This document shows, one piece after another, positions 10,644-20,408 of a stretch of 64,000 nt of DNA (position 1 is the stretch's first letter; each line of letters opens with the position of its first letter). Position numbers and translations under genes: made by a program. This stretch comes from Alistipes putredinis (GTDB lineage: Bacteria > Bacteroidota > Bacteroidia > Bacteroidales > Rikenellaceae): the NCBI GenBank assembly GCA_022009915.1, contig CP091730.1, positions 1,240,001 through 1,304,000 on the forward strand. Direction: 5' to 3'. A model generated the notes under the pieces. The model made no database searches. It was not told where the DNA came from and worked only from the letters and a program-made list of their open reading frames with translations.

Positions 10644-12806
10644 ATGAAAACTTACAAAACCAATGAAATTAAGAACATCGTTCTTATCGGAGCGCCCGGC
10701 TCCGGAAAAACCACCCTTGCCGAAGCGATGGCTTTCGAGGGTAAGGTCATCGACCGCAGGGGGTAGCATAGAGGGCGAAAACACCCTTTCCGACAATACC
10801 GATTTGGAGCACGAGTACAAACGCTCCATATATTCGACTATCCTCTTTACGGAATTCATGGAGCGCAAGCTCAACATCATAGACACTCCGGGTTCTGACG
10901 ACTTCTGCGGCGGACTTTTCTCCGCTTTCAAGGTGGCCGACGTCGGAGTGATGCTTTTCAATGCCCAGAACGGATTCGAGGCCGGCAGCGAGATTCAGTC
11001 CCGATATGCGGCCGAATTGGGAAAGCCCGTAATCGGCGTGGTGAATCAGGCTCGATTCCGAGAAGGCCTCGTGGGAGAGTACGATAGAAAGCATTCGCGC
11101 CGCATCGCTGGTGCCGCCCGTCATCGTGCAGTATCCGGTGAATCCCGGACCCGGATTCGACTGCTTCATCGACGTTCTGATGATGAAGATGTATCGATTC
11201 AAGGACGAAAACGGCACGCGCGAGGAGCTGGATATTCCCGCCGAGCAGATGGAGACCGCCGCCGAACTCAACCGCATTTTAGTCGAGGCGGCTGCCGAGA
11301 ACGACGAATCGCTTATGGAACTGTATTTCGACAAGGGTACCCTTACGCAGGACGAGATGCGCAGCGGCCTTTAAAATCGGGTTGGCAAAGCGCGACCTGA
11401 TGCCCGTTTTCTGTACTTCCGGAAAGCGCGACGTGGGTACCAAGCGTCTTATGGAGTTCATAATAAACGTCGCCCCCGGACCGAACACCGCTCCGAAGTT
11501 CGTGGCCACGGACGGTACCGAAATCACCGCCTCGGCCGACCAGCCCGTCGTGCTTTTCGTATTCAAGAGCGCACTGGAACCGCATCTCGGCGAGATAAGC
11601 TATTTCCGTCTGCTGCGCGGCAAGCTCACCGAAGGCATGGAGTCTGGTGAACGCCAGAACGGGCAACCGCGAGAAAATCTCGCAGGCTGTTCGCCGTTGC
11701 GGGAAAGAACCGAATCAAGGTTACGGAGATGATGGCTGGCGATATAGGTTGCACCGTGAAGCTGAAAGCCACCCGAACGTCCGATACTCTCTGCGCTCCG
11801 TCATCGGTGCTTTCCGTCACGCCGATTGTTTTCCCGGAACCGAGATACCGTGCCGCCGTGCGTCCGGTAAAGACCGGAGAGGACGAGAAGTTGGGCGAGC
11901 TGCTCAACAAGGCGAAATACGAAGACCCGACGATTCTTGTCGAGTATTCCAAGGAACTGAAACAGACGATTATACAGGGGCAGGGCGAGCACCATCTCAA
12001 TATCCTGAAATATCGTCTCGCCACGGAAAACAAAATGGATGTGGAGTATTTCGCTCCGCGCATTCCCTACCGCGAGACCATTACAAAGGTGGCGCAGGCC
12101 GATTACAGGCACAAGAAGCAGTCGGGCGGTGCCGGCCAGTTCGGCGAAGTGCACATCGTCATAGAGCCGTATGCCGAGGGTATGCCCGAACCGAGCAAAT
12201 ACAAGGTGCCGGGCAAGGAGATAACCGTCAATATCAAGGGCAAGGAGGAGTACGAGCTCGAATGGGGCGGCAAGTTGCAGTTCTACAACTCGATTGTGGG
12301 CGGCGCCATAGATGCGCGTTTTCTGCCGGCCATTCTGAAAGGCGTAATGGAGAAGATGACCGAAGGTCCGCTGACCGGTTCCTACGCCCGCGACATACGC
12401 GTGGTGGTCTACGACGGCAAGATGCACCCGGTGGACTCGAATGAAATATCGTTCAAACTGGCCGCCCGCAATGCTTTCAAGGAGGCGTTCCGCAATGCCG
12501 GGCCGAAGATTATGGAGCCTATTTATTCGGTGGAGGTGCTGGTGCCGAGCGACAAGATGGGTGACGTGATGAGCGATTTGCAGAACCGCCGCGCCATGAT
12601 AGAGGGCATGAGTTCCGATAAGGGATTCGACCGCCTCACCGCACGCGTTCCTCTGGCCGAGCTGTATCGTTACTCCACATCGCTCTCGTCGCTAACCGCA
12701 GGTCGGGCTACGTATACCATGAAGTTCTCCTCCTACGAACAGGTTCCGGCCGATGTTCAGGAGAAACTGCTCAAAAGCGTATTCGGACAGCGATTCGGAC
12801 GAATAG
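10644..12806 (+). CDS. fusA2: EF-G paralogue (EF-G2 type) with altered GTPase switches, frameshifted
   Basis: The restored product has about 720 residues and the five-domain EF-G plan, ending in QEKLLKAYSDSDSDE. It should move tRNA and mRNA through the ribosome. The P loop GAPGSGKTT is intact, but switch I reads EHEYKRSIYS where EF-G has ERGITI, switch II reads DTPGSDDF instead of DTPGHVDF, and the G4 motif is NQLD. The catalytic His is therefore Ser, and the Mg-binding Thr is displaced. This fits the Bacteroides EF-G2, reported to lack GTPase activity and to be induced on carbon starvation. Breaks include 10759-10763 (G5 should be G4), about 11050, 11370, 11645, 11690 and the A4 run near 12770, which hides the true stop at 12804-12806. 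Confidence 0.88.
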
Positions 12807-12830
12807 CGCATGGCCGTCAGGCCGGTTTTT

Positions 12831-12870
12831 ATTCCGTGCGGGGCGAATGTCCCGCACGGAATATTTTTTG
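12831..12870 (+). terminator. Intrinsic terminator after EF-G2
   Basis: A perfect 12-bp stem (12831-12842 with 12851-12862, ATTCCGTGCGGG and its complement) with an 8-base loop is followed by a T6 run. Confidence 0.9.
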
Positions 12871-12918
12871 AAGTCAAGACCTCTTACAGATAGTTTTGTT
12901 AATTTTTGTACTCTATAT

Positions 12919-13563
12919 ATGGACTATCCTTTCTGCGACATACATACGCATGGAAACGCCTGCTGCGGATTGCGCCTGCGTTCGTACTCGTTTACGGATG
13001 CGGATTCCGATTCGCGCTTTTTGCATGTGCCGTATAGCGTCGGAGTGCATCCGTGGCACGCCGACGAGAAGAGGGCGGGGGAGTGGATAGCATTGCTTGC
13101 CTCGGAACCGGCGGCGGCCATCGGCGAGATAGGACTGGATTATGCGTGCAGGACGGACAGAGATATTCAGCGGGATGTTTTCGTGCGTCAGTTGGACATC
13201 GCCCGTAAGAGACGGCTTGCAGTGGTCCTGCATGTAGTGCGTGCATTCGAGCCGGTGATGGATATTCTGAAAGGCTATGACGACTTGCCCTCTGTCGTCC
13301 TGCACGGTTTCATCGGCTCGCCCGAGCAGGCAGCCGTTGCGGCAGGGCGCGGCTATTTCCTTTCGGCGGGGATGCGCAGCTTCCTTTCGCCCAGAACGGT
13401 CCGTGCACTTGCCGGTGCGGCTGAAAGCAGTTTACTTTTGGAGACCGACGAGCGAGCGGAGGATATATCGGCGGTTTATGCACGTGCGGCGGAAGTGCTG
13501 GACTTGCCGCTGCCGGAGTTGAAGAGGATTGTTTACGAAAATTATAAAAGAGCGATAGGATGA
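12919..13563 (+). CDS. TatD family metal-dependent hydrolase
   Basis: This is a TIM-barrel hydrolase of the TatD deoxyribonuclease family, about 214 residues. The metal ligands are visible in order: HTHG near the start, GEIGLDY, LHVVRA, LHGF and LETDE. The ATG at 12919 begins MDYPFCDIHTHG, and an earlier in-frame codon lies inside the preceding terminator. The gene is intact. Its stop overlaps the start of tcdA (ATGA), so translation is coupled. TatD proteins are linked to DNA repair and tRNA or D-aminoacyl ester trimming; the exact substrate is open. Compared with longer family members this one is short and lacks an insertion in the middle. Confidence 0.88.
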   Translation: MDYPFCDIHTHGNACCGLRLRSYSFTDADSDSRFLHVPYSVGVHPWHADEKRAGEWIALLASEPAAAIGEIGLDYACRTDRDIQRDVFVRQLDIARKRRLAVVLHVVRAFEPVMDILKGYDDLPSVVLHGFIGSPEQAAVAAGRGYFLSAGMRSFLSPRTVRALAGAAESSLLLETDERAEDISAVYARAAEVLDLPLPELKRIVYENYKRAIG

Positions 13564-14281
13564 AAGAGTGGATGCAGCGTACCGAGTCTGCTGTTGGGAG
13601 AGGAGAATCTGCGGCGTCTGGCCGCGGCGCATGTATTGGTCGTCGGGCTCGGCGGAGTCGGAGCCTATGCGGCGGAGATGATATGCAGGGCCGGTGTGGG
13701 GCGCATGACCATTGCCGATGCGGATGTGGTGTCGGTCAGCAACATAAACCGCCAGATGGTGGCGCTGCATTCGACCGTGGGCAGACCCAAGGCCGAGGTA
13801 TTGGCCGAAAGGCTGCGGGACATAAACCCCGAAATCGAGCCTTACGGTGGTGAGCCGCTACATCCGCGATGATTTGACGTATGAACTTTTGGACTCGGCC
13901 CGATTCGATTACGTGGTGGATGCCATAGATACGCTTTCTCCGAAAGCCGCCTTGATTAAAGGCGCGTTGGACCGAGACTATCTGCTCGTGAGTTCTATGG
14001 GCGCGGGAGCCAAGACCGACCCCTCGCTGATGGAGATTGCCGACATCTCGGCCACGCATCACTGCCCGTTGGCGCACATGCTGCGCAAGCGGCTGCACAA
14101 AATGGGCATCCGGACCGGCTTTTGGGCGGTGTTTTCCCCCGAGCCACTCAGGGAAGGGGCGATGATTGAGTGCGACGAGACCAACAAGAAATCGAACGTC
14201 GGAACCGTTTCCTATCTTCCGGCCGTATTCGGCTGCGGCTGCGCTTCGGTTGCGGTTCGCGGATTAATCGGCGAGATGTAG
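13560..14281 (+). CDS. tcdA: tRNA threonylcarbamoyladenosine dehydratase TcdA, frameshifted
   Basis: TcdA is an E1-like enzyme that uses ATP to cyclise t6A at position 37 of ANN-decoding tRNAs into ct6A. The restored protein has the ATP-binding signature VLVVGLGGVGAYAAEM, followed by the NINRQ motif typical of E1 enzymes, DAIDT in the middle and a C-terminal Cys-containing loop (FGCGCASVAV). Breaks lie near 13589 (an extra base before LLLGEENL) and near 13847 (GG should be G). The start overlaps the tatD stop, and xerC follows after 7 bases. Confidence 0.9.
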
Positions 14282-14288
14282 AGAAAGT

Positions 14289-15198
14289 ATGGAGGAGTGG
14301 ATTGCATATCTGCGCAACGAGAAGGGGTTCTCGCCCCTTACAATCCGCAACTATCGGCGCGATTTGGAGAATTTCATCGAATTCGTGCTCGAAAGAGGCA
14401 AGGCCGAGGTTTTCGATGCGCGGGACGTGGAGTCGGACGATGTCCGCGAGTGGATTGTGCATCTGGCCGACGATAAGCATCTGGCCCCCTCGTCGGTGAA
14501 CCGCGCCCTGTACAGTATCCATTCCTATTTCAAGTATCTTCGCGAGCGTAAGATAGTGGAGTGCGATTTCATGGCCAAAGTCGGTGCGCTGAAAACCTCC
14601 AAGCCTCTGCCGTCGTACATAGGGGCCTCGAAAAGCGAAGAGTTCGTGCGGCGGGTTTTGGCCATGCCGCGCGACGGAGAGTTTCTCGTGCGGCGCGACA
14701 GGATGATTCTTCTGTTGTTTTTATGCTTTGGGCATACGCCTTGCAGAGCTTATAGCTGTGAATACGGACGATTTCGAGCAGGATTTCAGGGTCCTCAGAG
14801 TGCGCGGCAAGGGCGACAAGCAGCGCATTATTCCGATAGTGGACGAGATACGCAGGGAGGTACTGTATTTCATCGAAATTAATTTACGCGAAAAAATTTG
14901 CGATTCGACTCAAAAAGCGTTATTTTTATCTCATAAAGGAGAGCGTATAAGCCGAATCGAAGTATACAGGGTGATAAAGCGCGAACTCGGCGGCATGGGT
15001 ATCGAAGGCAAGCGCAGTCCGCACGTTTTGAGGCACACGTTCGCCACGCAGCTCATGAACGGCGGAGCGGACCTTCGCGAAATTCAGGAACTTCTGGGGC
15101 ACGGCTCGCTGAGCGCCACGCAGGTTTACACCCACAGCAGCATCGCTTCTCTGAAAGAGATTTACAGGAGTGCGCATCCGCGAGGAGGCGACAAATGA
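14289..15198 (+). CDS. xerC: Tyrosine recombinase XerC/XerD, frameshifted
   Basis: This site-specific recombinase resolves chromosome dimers at dif. The N-terminal SAM-like core-binding domain covers about residues 1-85. The catalytic domain contains the Arg in GIRLAEL, the Lys in RGKGDKQRIIP, HVLRHTF, LLGHGSL and the nucleophile Tyr in QVYTHSS. The restored length of about 303 residues matches the chromosomal Xer proteins rather than phage integrases. The single break is the T5 run at 14718-14722, which must be T4 to read LLLFYALGIRLAEL. No attachment site or cargo lies next to it, and hpf follows, a usual Bacteroidota order. Whether it is the C or the D partner cannot be decided here. Confidence 0.9.
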
Positions 15199-15235
15199 AA
15201 TAGATGTTTAATTAAACTTCAAGGAGGAAAAAGTT

Positions 15236-15533
15236 ATGAACGTGCAGATTCAGTCAGTGAAATTCGATGCCGACGCCCGTCTGGTGAGCCTTCATCGAAC
15301 AGAAAATCGCCAAACTCGACCGTTTCGTCGAGCGTGCGACATCTGCCGAGGTTATCCTCAAACTGGACAAGGATTTCGAGAAAGGAAATAAGGTGGCGAC
15401 CATAACGCTCACCGTACCCGGCGACGAACTGGTGGCCGAAGCGCAGTGCAAGACATTCGAGGAGGCCGTGGACCAGAGCATCGACGCATTGAAACGCCAA
15501 ATCGAAAAACGCAAGGACAAACTGGCCAAGTAG
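15236..15533 (+). CDS. hpf: Ribosome hibernation promoting factor, short form, frameshifted
   Basis: The restored protein (MNVQIQSVKFDADARLV..., 98 residues) is a short HPF/RaiA, which binds the 30S decoding region and parks ribosomes as 100S dimers in stationary phase. It has the family's beta-alpha-beta-beta-beta-alpha order and a basic end, IEKRKDKLAK. AAGGAGG stands at 15222-15228 ahead of the ATG. The break is near 15289, where CC or TT has one base too many. It follows xerC by 37 bases and ends at a strong terminator. Confidence 0.88.
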
Positions 15534-15550
15534 AGAACGGCCCGAAACTG

Positions 15551-15593
15551 AAAATAAGTCCGGAGGTATTGCCGCCTCCGGACTTATTTTTTT
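15551..15593. terminator. Bidirectional terminator after hpf
   Basis: A perfect 15-bp stem (15552-15566 with 15575-15589) is followed by T7. It also overlaps the end of the convergent barrel gene. Confidence 0.88.
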
Positions 15594-16200
15594 ATTCTAA
15601 AAAGAAGACGCCTATCTGGGCGTTGAGGGTGGCAAAAGCATGTCCGCGAATGTAGTATACGTTCATCTTGCCGCCCCAAGACATGGCGCTTCCCGCCTTT
15701 TGCCAGTCGTACCCCAAACTGCATGCAGCCGCGAATCCCGGCCGGTACGGCGTGTCGGCTCTGTCGCGTGTGCGCGAATCGGCATTCCAGACATCTTTGT
15801 ATTCGTGTCCCCATGTGTAGCCGGCCTGTGCCTTGACGTAGAGGCGGCTCTGCCCGTTGTTGTAGAGATTGTATCCGGGTCCGAGCATTATGCCGTATTC
15901 GGCCAGTGTGTGTTCGAATCTGTCCGAAGTGTACATCGGAGTAGCCGATGGCGGATTCATGTTTATGGTCTGCGTCTTGCGGCCTTTGCTGCTGCCGAGC
16001 TGTGCCGTCAGGTCGATGAAAACGTAATCGGTAGCGAAGTACTTGATTCCTATGTTGAAATCCGCTCCGCCCGCATTTTACATGTCGCCCGAGAAAATTC
16101 CGTATCCGGCTCCGAGGTATGCCTGCGCATGCTTTTTCTGTGCGGACGCCGAAATGGCGGCGGACAGCAGGATTATGGTTATGAATATGCGCTTTGTCAT
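15592..16200 (-). CDS. Small outer-membrane beta-barrel-like protein with one in-frame stop
   Basis: The protein opens MTKRIFITIILLSAAISASAQ, a clean signal peptide. Alternating strands rich in Tyr and Gly follow (LGAGYGIF, FNIGIKYFATDYVF, GYNLYNN, VKAQAGYTWG), and the last residues are IGVFFLE. About 200 residues with this pattern suggest a small OmpA/OmpW-like barrel, but I do not recognise a family. A TAA codon interrupts the frame at 16078-16080 (GDM-stop-NAGG). The frame is the same on both sides, so one substitution, for example TAA for AAA, explains it. It is the last gene of a three-gene envelope operon; the previous stop is one base before its start. Confidence 0.7.
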
Positions 16201-16201
16201 T

Positions 16202-16852
16202 TTACCATTGCGGATTGTAGGTTTGGGAAATTCTTCCGAAGTCGTTGTGCTTTATGTGTCGGGCATCTATCTCCTTGCACAGTGCGGCATCGTCGCTCAG
16301 ATACTGTTTCAGGCTCTCTCTGAACCACTGCGGCGAGCCGCCTTTGATGCCGACGCGGAATCCTTTCCTATCGCGGCTTTTCCGTGCGATGAACTCGATG
16401 TCACCGCCCGTTTGCGAGACTATGTTCATCTCTCCGTCACGCGCAATGCTGTAAAACTGCCCGAGCGTATAGAAACAGAGTTTGTCCCCCTCCTGCAAGC
16501 GCACGACCCAGCGCGGCGGGTAATCCTTGCGGTCGCCGGTCGAGAACATCGTTGGGCTTTCCGAATCCATGTAGGCCAGAACGTGCACCTTGTCGGGGTA
16601 TTTGGCGCGATGGACGTAAAGGGTCTCTACCTCTTCGGCCGGAATCCTGCGCGCGGGAGCGTCGTAAGGCTTTATTCTCACGTGCCGGCTCTCCGCATCG
16701 GGAATCCGCACGAAACCCTCCACGCGGCTGCCGTCGCGAAGAAGCGCATATCCCTTCTCCCGCTGGGTGATGTCGCATACCATGCCGGCGATACCGCATC
16801 CCTGCAATAAGAGCGATATGCCGATTATAAGAAGTCTGTGTGCGCGTCGCAT
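16202..16852 (-). CDS. Putative lipoprotein, paralogue of its upstream neighbour
   Basis: The ATG at 16852 starts MRRAHRLLIIGISLLLQGC, a lipoprotein signal with lipobox LLQGC. The 216-residue product has a beta-rich body (DGSRVEGFVRIPD, VETLYVHRAKYPDKV, WVVRLQEGDKLCFYTLGQFY) and a C-terminal helix with LKQYLSDDAALCKEI. That helix and the GDGSRVEG-like start recur in the gene before it, so the two are paralogues. An uninterrupted frame reaches further upstream to 17515, but it is a chimera of the two genes. No function is known to me. Confidence 0.75.
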   Translation of the reverse strand: MRRAHRLLIIGISLLLQGCGIAGMVCDITQREKGYALLRDGSRVEGFVRIPDAESRHVRIKPYDAPARRIPAEEVETLYVHRAKYPDKVHVLAYMDSESPTMFSTGDRKDYPPRWVVRLQEGDKLCFYTLGQFYSIARDGEMNIVSQTGGDIEFIARKSRDRKGFRVGIKGGSPQWFRESLKQYLSDDAALCKEIDARHIKHNDFGRISQTYNPQW

Positions 16853-16856
16853 CTCT

Positions 16857-17515
16857 CTATTGCTTTTCCGGAGCGTACTCTTCCGCAATGGCCTGAAAAA
16901 TCGCCGTCCTCGATGTCGCCCTCCTCTATCATCCGGCATAAGTCCGCATCGTCGCTCAGATATTCCATCAGGTCTTTTTTGTAGAACCGCGACTTGTTCA
17001 TGTAGCTGCCCACGCATTTCCCCGATGTGTCGTCGGCCTTGCGGACGATGTAGAGTATGCTGCCGCCGCGGCAGAACACCGACAGTTCGCCTTTGGCGGA
17101 CATCTGGTACCAGTCGCCCAGAGTGAATACGGCGATGTTGTCGCCCACGGCCTCTACCGGCATCCAGCGGCTGCCCATTTCGTACCACTCCTTCTTTTTG
17201 TTGCGCCATATATCGTAGGGCATGTATTGGAAGAATGATTGGTTTTTCGGGGTATTTTTTTCCTTGTAAAGGCACATGGTGGCGATGTCCGTGGAGAGCA
17301 GGCTTGATTTTTCTGACCGTCAGGGGTGGTGACCCTGACTTTCTTCTGCGCGTTTTTTTCGGCAGGACCGTCTTGCCCTCGATTTCGCTGCCGTCGTTCA
17401 GGACGATGCGCGTCTGCTTCTTGTCGGTGTTATGATAGATGGTGGTGACTATGCTGCAATTTTGCATCGCGATGCAAAATGCGGCGCAAAGAATGGGTTT
17501 GTAGAGTAGCTTCAT
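16857..17515 (-). CDS. Putative lipoprotein, first gene of an envelope operon, frameshifted
   Basis: The protein begins MKLLYKPILCAAFCIAMQNC, a lipoprotein signal, followed by IVLNDGSEIEGKTVLPKK, which parallels the DGSRVEG stretch of its paralogue downstream. The C-terminal part has LMEYLSDDADLCRMI. Restored length is about 217 residues. Breaks lie near 17355 (T6), near 17300 and at 16896-16900 (A5 should be A4); with the last one repaired the protein ends DFQAIAEEYAPEKQ, four bases before the next start. The pair plus the barrel gene may form one envelope system. No catalytic residues are evident. Confidence 0.75.
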
Positions 17516-17541
17516 GATTTTTTTCGTAATTTTGTATTTTA

Positions 17542-17549
17542 CAAAGATA
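17542..17549 (-). promoter_or_regulatory. -7 element for the envelope operon
   Basis: The minus strand reads TATCTTTG 27 bases upstream of the first lipoprotein gene. The -33 region is weak. Confidence 0.6.
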
Positions 17550-17593
17550 CCTGTTTTTGAGAAAAACCTTGATTGAAATCAATAAAGACAAAA

Positions 17594-18166
17594 ATGAAAC
17601 TCACGAATCCCTATTCCGATAATGCAGACTGCGGCGCATTGGCTGAATTTTTGTCGCAAGGCAGGACGTGAAACGGTGTATCGCCGGCACGAATATTTCG
17701 GCCGGCGGGGCGGTCCGGCCATTTTCATGGGATATATCGAGGAGGGCGGCGTCCGTTATGCGGTCACGGACGATGCCGGCCGGTCGCACACCGTAGGTTT
17801 CTGTTTCGAAGGGGATTTCGCGGCTGACTATTCCGCATTCGTGCAGGGCCGCCCTGCGCTCGTAGACTCTGTGGCGATACAGGATACGCGCATGTGGGTC
17901 ATTACGCGCCGTCAGTATTTCGATTTTATCGGCAGCGGTTACGATACGTGTCTTTTTGGGCCGGAAGATGGCCGAACGGCTTTTTCGTCAGCGCTTACGA
18001 CCGGCTGCTGGGATTCTACCTCATGAGCCCCGAGCAGCGTTACGTCGATTTGATGACACGCTATCCGCACCTCGGCGAGAGGCTCACCTCTCGGGAGATT
18101 GCTTCTTTGGTCGGCATCGCGCCCGAAACCCTGAGCCGGATACGCCGGCGGCTTCTCGATAAATAG
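17594..18166 (+). CDS. Crp/Fnr family transcription regulator, frameshifted
   Basis: The restored protein (about 190 residues, MKLTNPYSDNADCGALAEF...) has a cyclic-nucleotide-binding-like beta barrel (about residues 30-120), a long dimerisation helix and a C-terminal winged helix-turn-helix reading RLTSREIASLVGIAPETLSR. It lacks the Cys cluster of true Fnr, so an iron-sulfur sensor is unlikely. Breaks are the T5 run at 17648-17652 (should be T4) and two near 17965 and 17992. It stands alone, divergent from the envelope operon and convergent with prmA. The effector is unknown. Confidence 0.85.
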
Positions 18167-18176
18167 GTCCCTTGTA

Positions 18177-19007
18177 TTACATCTTGACGACCTCGACTGC
18201 CGTCCAGCCGTCTTTTCGCTCGGTGCGCGAGAGCTTCATGCCGTGTTTTTCGGCACAGCCGACCACAGCCTGCGTGTCGGCGTCCAGAATTCCGCTCATC
18301 GTAAGGCGCCCGCCCTGCCTCAGAGCGGCGGCATAACGCGGCATGTCGGAGAGCAGTATGTTGCGGTTTATGTTCGCGAAAATGTCGTCATACGTTTTTC
18401 CGGCTATAAGTCCCGCATCTCCGTGCAGCGGCACGACACGCTCCGCGACGCCGTTGGCCGTTATGTTCTCGACGCAGTTCTCGTAGGCCCAGTCGTCGAT
18501 GTCCACCGCATCCACACGTTCCGCACCGAGCTTGGCCGCTATGATTGCCAGCACGCCCGTGCCGCTTCCCATGTCCAGACACCGATGGCCGGTGTAGTCG
18601 TGAGCCGAGATGAGACGGCTCATAAGGTATGTGGTGGCGTGATGTCCCGTGCCGAACGACATTTTGGGCATTATTACTATGTCGAGTTCGTAGTCGGGAT
18701 AGGGGGCATGGAACGGAGCGCGTATTGCTACGCGGCCGTCCACCTCCACCGGCGGGAAGTTCGACTCCCACAGCGCGTTCCAGTTCTGTGTCTCGATTGA
18801 TATGTAGCGGCTGCCTTCTATGCCGTACCGAGACAGAATCATGTCGGCGTCGGCCTTGCAGTCGCAGAGTTTGTCGGCCGGAATGTACGCTTTGAGCATC
18901 TGCGCTTCTGTGGCGAAGCTCTCGAACGGCAGCTCGGAAAGCTCCGCAGTGATTATTTCCGCCGTGGTCTGGTCCTGTACGGGAATGTTGAGTTCTATGT
19001 AGTCCAT
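18177..19007 (-). CDS. prmA: Ribosomal protein L11 methyltransferase
   Basis: PrmA trimethylates ribosomal protein L11 using S-adenosylmethionine. The 276-residue frame is intact. It shows the PrmA signature FGTGHHATTYLM, the SAM-binding loop LDMGSGTGVLAI, the acidic VDAVDIDDWA strand end and the NINRNIL motif (the NPPY-like catalytic position of this family). The ATG at 19007 begins MDYIELNIPV, as expected for Bacteroidota PrmA. Confidence 0.95.
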   Translation of the reverse strand: MDYIELNIPVQDQTTAEIITAELSELPFESFATEAQMLKAYIPADKLCDCKADADMILSRYGIEGSRYISIETQNWNALWESNFPPVEVDGRVAIRAPFHAPYPDYELDIVIMPKMSFGTGHHATTYLMSRLISAHDYTGHRCLDMGSGTGVLAIIAAKLGAERVDAVDIDDWAYENCVENITANGVAERVVPLHGDAGLIAGKTYDDIFANINRNILLSDMPRYAAALRQGGRLTMSGILDADTQAVVGCAEKHGMKLSRTERKDGWTAVEVVKM

Positions 19008-19032
19008 GTTTGGAGTTTTTTCGTTCGGAAGG

Positions 19033-19040
19033 CAAAGTTA
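19033..19040 (-). promoter_or_regulatory. -7 element for prmA
   Basis: The minus strand reads TAACTTTG, 26 bases upstream of prmA, overlapping the stop codon of the symporter gene. The -33 match is poor. Confidence 0.5.
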
Positions 19041-20221
19041 GCGATTGTGTCTCAATGTCGAATCCGAATCGGCTATTTTATCCACGATTATTGCTATTGC
19101 CCCGTCGCCGGTGACGTTTGTGGCCGTACCGAAACTGTCCATGGCTATATAGAGCGCAATCATGAGACCCACGGCCGTCTGGTCGAATCCGAGCATGGAT
19201 TGGAGCAGTCCGGCGGCAGCCATTATGGCACCGCCCGGAACGCCCGGTGCGGCAATCATCGTGATTCCGAGCATGAGGATGAATCCGATGTACTGCATCG
19301 GGTCTGCCGGAATGTGCTCTATCATCATTATGGCCAAAGCGCATGCCGTGATTTTCATCGTGCTGCCGGACAGGTGGATTGTGGCGCAAAGCGGTATGAC
19401 GAATCCGGCTATCTGGGGCCTGACGCCGTTTTTTGACGGTCTGTGCGAGCGTGACGGGAATCGTCGCCGCAGACGACTGCGTACCCAGAGCCGTAAGGTA
19501 TGCCGTCATCATCGTGCGCAGAAGCCTGAACGGGTTTTTGCCTGCTACGGCACCGGCTATCGAGAATTGCAGCACGAGCAGCACGACGGTCATGACGAAT
19601 ATCACGGCAATCAGCTTGATGAATACGCCCATCACGCCGGCGACCTGACCGGAGGCGGTCATGAGCAAGAAGATTCCGAAAATATATATCGGCAGCAGCG
19701 GAATGATTACTTTGTTTATCACGAGCGTGATTATGTCCCGAAAGTCGTTCATCGCCTCTTTGAGCGCCGAGCCTTTGACAAGCGACAGGCCCAGTCCGAG
19801 GATGAAGGCCAGTACAAGGGCGCTCATCACGCCCATGACCGGCGGCATCTCTATCGTGAAATAGGCTTCGGGCGTCGCGGCATCCATCCGTGATGCGGAT
19901 AACGAATCGCCGGCAAAAAAGCCTGCTGAAACTCAGAGCGCATACTCCGTAAGTGAACAGACCCGAGAAAACCGTGAAAAGATACGCCAGCAGGGCCGTT
20001 ATGGCGAGCAGACGGCCGGCGCCTCTGCCGAGTTCCGCAATGGACGGAGCGACCAGTCCGAGTATCAGAATCGGAATCACGAACCCGAGCAGATTGCTGA
20101 AAATTGAGTTGAACGTCGCCATTATGCGCGAGGCCCACATCGGGAAAAACATTCCGCATAGGATTCCTGACAGAATTGCCAGCACGATTTTCGTCAGAAG
20201 TCCGCCTTTGATTTTTTTCAT
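19038..20221 (-). CDS. Dicarboxylate/amino acid:cation symporter (DAACS family), frameshifted
   Basis: This inner-membrane carrier couples uptake of dicarboxylates or amino acids to Na+ or H+. The restored protein has about 395 residues and eight or more hydrophobic segments. It contains family hallmarks: FVIPILILGLVAPSIAEL early, the serine-rich re-entrant loop ALGTQSSAATIPVTL, and the C-terminal MDSFGTATNVTGDG (DRxRTxxNVxGD-like). Breaks lie near 19914 (A6) and near 19430 (T6). The substrate cannot be chosen from sequence; a missing Arg in the NVTGD region would favour neutral amino acids or others over aspartate, but that is weak. Confidence 0.9.
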
Positions 20222-20371
20222 GTTTCAGGTTTTTAATACGTGTTTTGTCTCGAGACATTAGAATAGCATGCCGAATTTCTCTTTTGTGGGACCAGTTTGT
20301 TTATTTTTATATAATAGGTACGGGCTGCCGGAAGCAAAAATCGAAAAATATGAAAAAAAGATTGCGCAATG

Positions 20372-20403
20372 TTTGCAGATAATAAAAAAAGCCGCTACCT
20401 TTG
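20372..20403 (+). promoter_or_regulatory. rrn promoter P1
   Basis: TTTG at 20372-20375 and TACCTTTG at 20396-20403 have the ideal 20-base spacing. The predicted transcription start is near 20410, about 310 bases upstream of 16S. Confidence 0.85.
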
Positions 20404-20408
20404 CACCC

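Noticed and set aside
14289..15198. Tyrosine recombinase as the integrase of a mobile element
   Set aside because: It sits between tcdA and hpf, has the length and motifs of chromosomal Xer proteins, and no attachment repeats or cargo genes are near.
16202..17515. A single 437-residue protein over both lipoprotein genes
   Set aside because: The middle part is out of frame for both paralogues. Two signal peptides, two stop codons after repair and a 4-base gap show two genes.
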